A stretch of 9,974 nt of DNA from Spirochaetales bacterium. GTDB lineage: Bacteria; Spirochaetota; Spirochaetia; Treponematales; Rectinemataceae. The stretch spans positions 272,739-282,712 of the forward strand of contig JADLKI010000008.1 in the NCBI GenBank assembly GCA_015657395.1, in the 5' to 3' direction. The notes beneath the pieces were generated by a model that was given only the letters and a program-made list of their open reading frames with translations, was not told where the DNA came from and did no database searches. Below are positions 7,168 through 9,974 of the stretch, piece by piece. Within the stretch, counting starts at the first letter, position 1; every line of letters starts with the position of its first letter. Position numbers and translations under genes: made by a program.

Positions 7168-7193
7168 CCTCGGCTTTGCGCCGAGGTTTTTTT
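7168..7193 (+). terminator. Rho-independent terminator of the sigma-factor gene
   Basis: CCTCGGC (7168-7174) and GCCGAGG (7180-7186) form a perfect 7-bp GC-rich stem with a 5-nt loop, followed at once by seven T (7187-7193). It lies 27 nt after the stop codon. Confidence 0.93.
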
Positions 7194-7215
7194 ATTGTAT
7201 AGCATGAGATATAAT
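7187..7215 (+). promoter_or_regulatory. Candidate promoter of the prenyltransferase gene, leaderless type
   Basis: A perfect TATAAT at 7210-7215 ends 7 nt before ATG 7223, so transcription would start at 7222-7223. The -35 position 17 nt upstream falls in the terminator T-tract (TTTTTT, poor match), so the promoter rests mainly on the -10. No Shine-Dalgarno precedes the ATG. Confidence 0.45.
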
Positions 7216-7222
7216 TTTCTCC

Positions 7223-8323
7223 ATGAATTCAAGCTCCTGCGCATCTTTCCCCGAGTTCGCCGCGCTGACAAAAAAATCCATCTCCGGGAGAATTGCGGCC
7301 ATCTTTCGGGAAAACAGAGCGATGTTCGCCAATCTGCCGGACATGGGCGACTGGCTCGTCGCAGAGATGGAAGACTTCGCGGGTTCCGGGAAAATGCTCC
7401 GCGGCGCCCTCGCTTTTGTCGGCTCCCGGCTTTTCGGTGGAGCGGAAAAAGAGGCAGAGACCGAGACAATTTCGCTGGCGGCCGGCCTCGAGCTTCTTCA
7501 GGCAGGGCTTCTGGTGCACGACGACATCATGGACCACGACGAGAGGCGGCGAGGCAAGCCGACATGTCACCTCAGAATCAAAAGCAAAATCCTGGAAAAG
7601 AATCCCAATTTTGGGGAAACGCCCGCGCTCGAGATGGCCGAAGCCCAGGGCATCTGTGTCGGCGATCTCTTCTTTTTTATTGCATGGCAAGAAATTACTA
7701 AGCTTTCTGCGCAGGTCTCTTCCCTCGTTGCAAGAGAACACGCGATAGTCACGCTCGCCCAAATGCGCGATGTCGCCATGGGATATGACAGACAATTCCC
7801 CACGATCGACGAGGTCATCGACATGTACCGCCATAAAACAGCGCGGTACACCGTGGTTTTGCCGCTTTTTGCGGGAGCTTCGATGTCCCGGAGAGCGGAT
7901 GCAGATTCGCTGAGCCTGCTCGAAGCCTTTGGGGAGGCGCTCGGCATTGTATTTCAGCTGCAGGACGACCGGCTCGGGCTCTTCGGCAATGAACAGTGCA
8001 TAGGCAAGGCTCTGGGCTCCGACATGAAAGAGGGGAAAAAGACACCCTACATCCTCGCCCTGCAGAACAGAATGAGCCACGAGGAGCGCACGCGTTTCTA
8101 TTCGATCTATAAATCGCCTGACATCGACGCCGACGACATTGAATGGCTGCGCAATCTCATCCTGACAAAGGGCGTAGATGCATCCATCGAAGCGATAATA
8201 CAGGAGCACCTGTCGAAGGCGCGCTCCGCACTTGCGGCAATTTCAGGACTGCAGGGAGTTCGGGCGGATTCCATCCATCTGCTTGAAAGCTTTATCGACT
8301 ATTCCGGATGGAGAAAATACTGA
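7223..8323 (+). CDS. Polyprenyl diphosphate synthase (trans-isoprenyl)
   Basis: The enzyme condenses isopentenyl diphosphate with allylic diphosphates to make a linear isoprenoid such as farnesyl, geranylgeranyl or longer diphosphate. The 366-residue protein has GKMLRG (56-61) for isopentenyl diphosphate binding, the first Asp-rich motif DDIMD (100-104) followed by RRRGKP, KT at 205-206, and a second Asp-rich region QLQDDRLGLFG (DD at 248-249), then GKALGSDMKEGKKTP. The last Asp of the second DDxxD is Gly252, as in some actinobacterial GGPP synthases (DDLLGVFG). Gly95 and Leu96 lie five and four residues before the first motif, with no bulky aromatic there to limit chain length, which hints at GGPP or longer, but this is inference. 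The first in-frame ATG has no Shine-Dalgarno. The next, at residue 34, has none either. Confidence 0.9.
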   Translation: MNSSSCASFPEFAALTKKSISGRIAAIFRENRAMFANLPDMGDWLVAEMEDFAGSGKMLRGALAFVGSRLFGGAEKEAETETISLAAGLELLQAGLLVHDDIMDHDERRRGKPTCHLRIKSKILEKNPNFGETPALEMAEAQGICVGDLFFFIAWQEITKLSAQVSSLVAREHAIVTLAQMRDVAMGYDRQFPTIDEVIDMYRHKTARYTVVLPLFAGASMSRRADADSLSLLEAFGEALGIVFQLQDDRLGLFGNEQCIGKALGSDMKEGKKTPYILALQNRMSHEERTRFYSIYKSPDIDADDIEWLRNLILTKGVDASIEAIIQEHLSKARSALAAISGLQGVRADSIHLLESFIDYSGWRKY

Positions 8324-8358
8324 GCAGGCCCTTCGGGCTCGGAATCGGGAACAGACAG

Positions 8359-8874
8359 ATGCCGAATTACTTGCTGAACTGTTTTATTCTCTTTATTCCA
8401 GTATTGCTCTGTAATGCGCTTTGGTATAACAAGTTGCCTCCCCCGTATCAACCGCCCAGATGGAACAAAATTCCGAAAGCCTTGGATATCGCAGAAAATG
8501 TATTTCGCTTCTTGGTATTCCTCCTGCCGCTCAATATGAAGATAGAATTGAAAACTCAAAATCAGAGTGTCGGCCTTTTTCTGTATCTTTTAGGTCTTGT
8601 CGTGTACGGCTCTTCGTGGATTATTCAAATCTTCCATACCAAGATTGCATGGAGCACATATCCCGTGTTTGCCATGGCTCCCGCATTTACAACCATCATC
8701 TGGCTCCTGGGCGTATATTTCATCGGAGAAAATACATTTATTGGAATACCCTATATCCATCTGGCGTATTTCTTGATCATTCTCGCTTTTGTCGTCCTCC
8801 ATACCTATCATGCATTCCTTATAGTGAAGAAAGAGAATGAAAAAGAGCGCGCCGACAATCGAGGAAAAGTATGA
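8359..8874 (+). CDS. Multi-pass membrane protein of unknown function
   Basis: The 171-residue product has about five hydrophobic segments: roughly residues 3-24, 48-60, 71-93, 101-123 and 131-156. They are joined by short loops with KLPPPYQPP after the first and SWIIQIFHTKIAWST between the third and fourth. The C-terminus is highly charged (KKENEKERADNRGKV), probably cytoplasmic. I recall similar unassigned membrane proteins in other bacteria with a KLPPxYxP loop and a central AWS, but no function. An earlier in-frame ATG at 8308 would overlap the prenyltransferase end by 16 nt. I prefer 8359 because GGGA (8347-8350) precedes it and the first membrane segment then begins at once. Base composition is more AT-rich than upstream genes. 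It is probably co-transcribed with the prenyltransferase. Confidence 0.72.
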   Translation: MPNYLLNCFILFIPVLLCNALWYNKLPPPYQPPRWNKIPKALDIAENVFRFLVFLLPLNMKIELKTQNQSVGLFLYLLGLVVYGSSWIIQIFHTKIAWSTYPVFAMAPAFTTIIWLLGVYFIGENTFIGIPYIHLAYFLIILAFVVLHTYHAFLIVKKENEKERADNRGKV

Positions 8875-8984
8875 ATGCCATGGATGATAAAGAGATTATT
8901 GAATCCGTCGAAAATGACGAGCAGAGGGCATACCCTAAATGGTATCGCTGTACTTTTCTACATATTTATCAAGAAGTTCATTGA
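8871..8984 (+). pseudogene. Truncated antitoxin-like reading frame interrupted by the brnTA module
   Basis: GAGGA (8861-8865) and an ATGA overlap with the preceding stop mark a genuine translation start at 8871 (or ATG 8880). The reading frame begins MNAMDDKEIIESVENDE, which resembles the N-terminus of small antitoxins that accompany BrnT-like toxins (pattern KEIIESxENxEW). After about 20 codons it enters sequence that is the antisense of the brnA 3' end and stops at 8982-8984, giving only 37 residues. The simplest reading is a gene beheaded by acquisition of brnTA, with the junction close to 8930-8935. The family assignment rests on about 15 residues and is tentative. Confidence 0.4.
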
Positions 8985-9192
8985 TCATGGTCTGATATTT
9001 TACCTTATTCTTTTTTGCGGACTTCTTGAAAAACTCGACACTCTGCTGGTTCAAGGTAATCGTTACTTTGACTTTCGGGACCCGCTTCACCAGTTGGTCA
9101 GGTGGCGGCAGGAAATCATCGACTTTCTTGCCCTTTAGAAGCACTTCACCGATATCGTTGGGCGCATTGCTATAGACTGTTTTCTTGTTCAT
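8935..9192 (-). CDS. brnA: BrnA-type antitoxin
   Basis: BrnA neutralises the ribonuclease toxin BrnT by direct binding and represses the shared promoter. The 85-residue protein starts MNKKTVYSNAPNDIG, has the family linker DDFLPPPDQLVKR (25-37), and ends in a ribbon-helix-helix segment: the strand KVKVTITL (40-47), then helices 49-60 and 66-80. The start at 9192 is chosen because GGGAGGGG (9210-9203) lies 10 nt upstream and homologues begin there. The longer in-frame start at 9246 would add 18 residues encoded inside brnT. It overlaps the brnT 3' end by 23 nt, in the usual toxin-first order, so translation is probably coupled. Confidence 0.9.
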   Translation of the reverse strand: MNKKTVYSNAPNDIGEVLLKGKKVDDFLPPPDQLVKRVPKVKVTITLNQQSVEFFKKSAKKNKVKYQTMINELLDKYVEKYSDTI

Positions 9193-9445
9193 ACCGTCGT
9201 TTCCCCTCCCGCCAATATCCAGCCCCAATAATTCGTATATTGCCATGCCGTACCGTAAACCTTACGGTGGCAATACCTCTTTGGCATTTTCCAAGGCAAA
9301 AATACCTTTTTTCGCTCTCTGAATGTTTCTCATCAGAAAGAATGACCCGCCCTTCATCGAGGAACGCTTCTTGAGCTTCATCAAAAGAAAGACCATGCTT
9401 TTGAATGTTGAGCCGATTCTTCTGTTCATTCCATTCAAAGGTCAT
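9170..9445 (-). CDS. brnT: BrnT-type ribonuclease toxin
   Basis: BrnT toxins have a RelE-like fold and cleave RNA to halt growth when BrnA is lost. The 91-residue product has the family start FEWNEQKN (3-10), then KHGLSFDEA (16-24), a central strand region, and IRIIGAGYWREGKRRYE at 70-86. The last block is a known variant of the more common RIISARKA-type end. The ATG at 9445 gives the exact family N-terminus, has no Shine-Dalgarno, and sits 5 nt after a -10-like TATATT. The gene is more AT-rich than the fab and glg genes, consistent with horizontal acquisition. Brucella BrnT-BrnA is the characterised example. Confidence 0.92.
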   Translation of the reverse strand: MTFEWNEQKNRLNIQKHGLSFDEAQEAFLDEGRVILSDEKHSESEKRYFCLGKCQRGIATVRFTVRHGNIRIIGAGYWREGKRRYEQENSL

Positions 9446-9450
9446 GCTAT

Positions 9451-9479
9451 AATATACATATCATTCACCATATTTTCAA
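9451..9479 (-). promoter_or_regulatory. brnTA promoter with paired repeats
   Basis: On the minus strand TTGAAA (9479-9474) and TATATT (9456-9451) are 17 nt apart, and the ATG at 9445 follows 5 nt later, so the transcript would begin at or next to the A of the start codon. ATACATAT occurs twice on the plus strand (9454-9461 and 9479-9486), one copy touching each hexamer. These are candidate half-sites for BrnA autorepression. Confidence 0.6.
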
Positions 9480-9520
9480 TACATATATAAGACTTTTTTT
9501 CGAGAAATTTAGTGATCATG

Positions 9521-9549
9521 TTCAGCCCATATTTCAGTATTTCAGCCCA
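9521..9549. repeat. Short direct repeat TTCAGCCCA
   Basis: TTCAGCCCA occurs at 9521-9529 and 9541-9549, a 20-bp period, with a partial TTTCAG between. It marks the change from AT-rich DNA to the GC-rich island. Function unknown. Confidence 0.5.
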
Positions 9550-9559
9550 CAGGTCCAGC

Positions 9560-9733
9560 TAACACTTCGCCTTGAGCCGATCCGGCGGCTTGCATAAGGT
9601 TGGCCGCTGGGGCGGCCTGTCGCCCTTACACGAAAGGTGGCACCGGAATATAGAACAGCGCCCACCGGCGGCCCACCACCTGGCAAACTGCGCGCCACAC
9701 TTATGGCCAGCGAATCACGTGTCCATTGTGTTG
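9560..9733. other. GC-rich non-coding island with long imperfect inverted repeat
   Basis: No credible gene lies in 9446-9765. Within it, GGTTGGCCGC (9598-9607) pairs with 9668-9677 at 9 of 10 positions. Inside this, GGGCG (9610-9614) pairs with 9659-9663, and outside it GCTTGC (9588-9593) pairs with 9683-9688 at 5 of 6. More weakly, TTCGC (9566-9570) pairs with GCGAA (9710-9714), and TAACAC (9560-9565) with GTGTTG (9728-9733). All pairs are nested, giving one long branched hairpin. The composition is far more GC-rich than the flanking toxin genes. It could be a structured RNA, a remnant of a small mobile element, or an integron attC-like site. The left end (CTAACACTTCGC) resembles attC left ends, but no good GTTRRRY core is seen on the right. 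Confidence 0.45.
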
Positions 9734-9748
9734 ACAATAGGCACACGT
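9717..9748. promoter_or_regulatory. Dyad over the -35 of the second toxin gene, candidate operator
   Basis: ACGTGT-CC-ATTGT (9717-9729) and ACAAT-A-GG-C-ACACGT (9734-9748) pair over 13 positions with two single unpaired bases and a 4-base centre. The dyad covers the TTGACA at 9731-9736, so a bound dimer would block the promoter, as expected for toxin-antitoxin autorepression. Confidence 0.45.
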
Positions 9749-9759
9749 AATACTATCTT
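9731..9759 (+). promoter_or_regulatory. Promoter of the second BrnT-like toxin gene
   Basis: A perfect TTGACA (9731-9736) and TATCTT (9754-9759, 4 of 6) are 17 nt apart. The -10 ends 6 nt before ATG 9766, so transcription should begin at the start codon. No Shine-Dalgarno is present. Confidence 0.55.
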
Positions 9760-9765
9760 TCTCAT

Positions 9766-9974
9766 ATGAGCTTCCTGTGGAATGAAGAGAAAAATGAACT
9801 CCTGAAAAAGGAGCGTCATCTCTCTTTTGAGAGAATTGTCATTGCCATAGAAGAAGGACACTTATTGGATGTATTGGAGCACCCCAATAAGGATAAATAT
9901 GAAAACCAAATTGTCTTGGTGGTTGAGGTAGAAGATTATGCGATTTGTGTTCCCTGTGTGGTACAAAAAGATGG
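9766..9974 (+). CDS. BrnT-like toxin, second family (3' truncated by window)
   Basis: The first 69 residues start MSFLWNEEKNELLKKERHLSF and contain IAIEEGHLLDVLEHPNKDKYENQIVLVVEVEDY, followed by VPCVV. This is a family of small toxin-like proteins distantly related to BrnT. The shared N-terminal FxWNExKN matches BrnT at 9445, but the KHG is replaced by KER and the middle is different. Such proteins normally have about 90 residues and end in a conserved strand with IPSRKA, so about 20 residues are missing here. Their antitoxin, a small ribbon-helix-helix protein, normally follows directly, here outside the window. A toxin role is inferred from family and context. Confidence 0.75.
   Translation, partial: MSFLWNEEKNELLKKERHLSFERIVIAIEEGHLLDVLEHPNKDKYENQIVLVVEVEDYAICVPCVVQKD

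Noticed and set aside
7229..8209. 326-residue open frame opposite the prenyltransferase
   Set aside because: Shadow frame with low-complexity Arg- and Leu-rich sequence and no start signals. The plus strand has the Asp-rich motifs.
8328..8338. Hairpin GCCC-TTC-GGGC after the prenyltransferase stop as a terminator
   Set aside because: The stem has only 4 bp and no T-run follows. It is more likely neutral, and the next gene is probably co-transcribed.
9557..9606. Complete integron attC site
   Set aside because: The left end AGCTAAC-ACTTCGC looks attC-like and a GTTGGCC follows, but the span is too short, the arms are asymmetric, and neither GTTGGCC nor GTTGACA (9731 region) fits GTTRRRY. No integrase or cassette array is visible.
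9534..9769. Small open frames on both strands in the GC-rich island
   Set aside because: Arg-, Pro- and Gly-rich products without motifs or ribosome sites. The inverted-repeat structure explains the sequence better.
1..9974. CRISPR array, tRNA, rRNA or insertion-sequence transposase
   Set aside because: No regularly spaced repeats, no tRNA-like cloverleaf or rRNA segment, and no transposase reading frame were seen.

Overview
The window looks like chromosomal DNA of a spirochaete, most probably Treponema-like. The main evidence is the short sigma-70-family protein at 6262-7140, whose region 2 (YHFISYAVWWIRQAI, then CEKSRMIRLPLNRANELV) reads like treponemal sigma factors from memory. The left four fifths is GC-rich and densely packed. 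The right fifth is compositionally mixed and accessory. The taxonomic call is inference from remembered family sequences, not a search.

Layout. 1-78 is the tail of an unidentified gene. 136-5277 is one tight plus-strand operon: fabD, fabG and fabF for type II fatty-acid synthesis, then glgX (glycogen debranching), which overlaps fabF by ATGA. There is no acyl-carrier-protein gene between fabG and fabF. 5345-6013 encodes a helical-repeat (TPR-like) protein ending in a SEC-C zinc motif. The 248 bp that follow hold two dyads, an AT-rich palindrome and a consensus-perfect sigma-54 promoter (GG-N10-GC) placed for transcription of the sigma-factor gene at 6262-7140. That gene ends in a clear intrinsic terminator. 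Next come a polyprenyl diphosphate synthase (7223-8323) and an unassigned multi-pass membrane protein (8359-8874).

Accessory end. After the membrane protein, an ATGA-coupled reading frame that starts like a small antitoxin is cut off where a minus-strand brnT-brnA toxin-antitoxin module begins (8935-9445). A GC-rich island (about 9550-9715) with a long imperfect inverted repeat then separates brnT from a second, divergent BrnT-like toxin gene (9766 onward), which runs off the window.

Two regulatory themes stand out. First, the sigma-54 promoter in front of a sigma-70-family gene suggests a sigma cascade like the RpoN-RpoS one known from Borrelia. Second, four genes (5345, 7223, brnT at 9445, and 9766) have no Shine-Dalgarno sequence but do have a -10-like hexamer 5-7 nt before the ATG, so their mRNAs may be leaderless. 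In contrast, fabD, fabG and the sigma gene have clear Shine-Dalgarno sequences.
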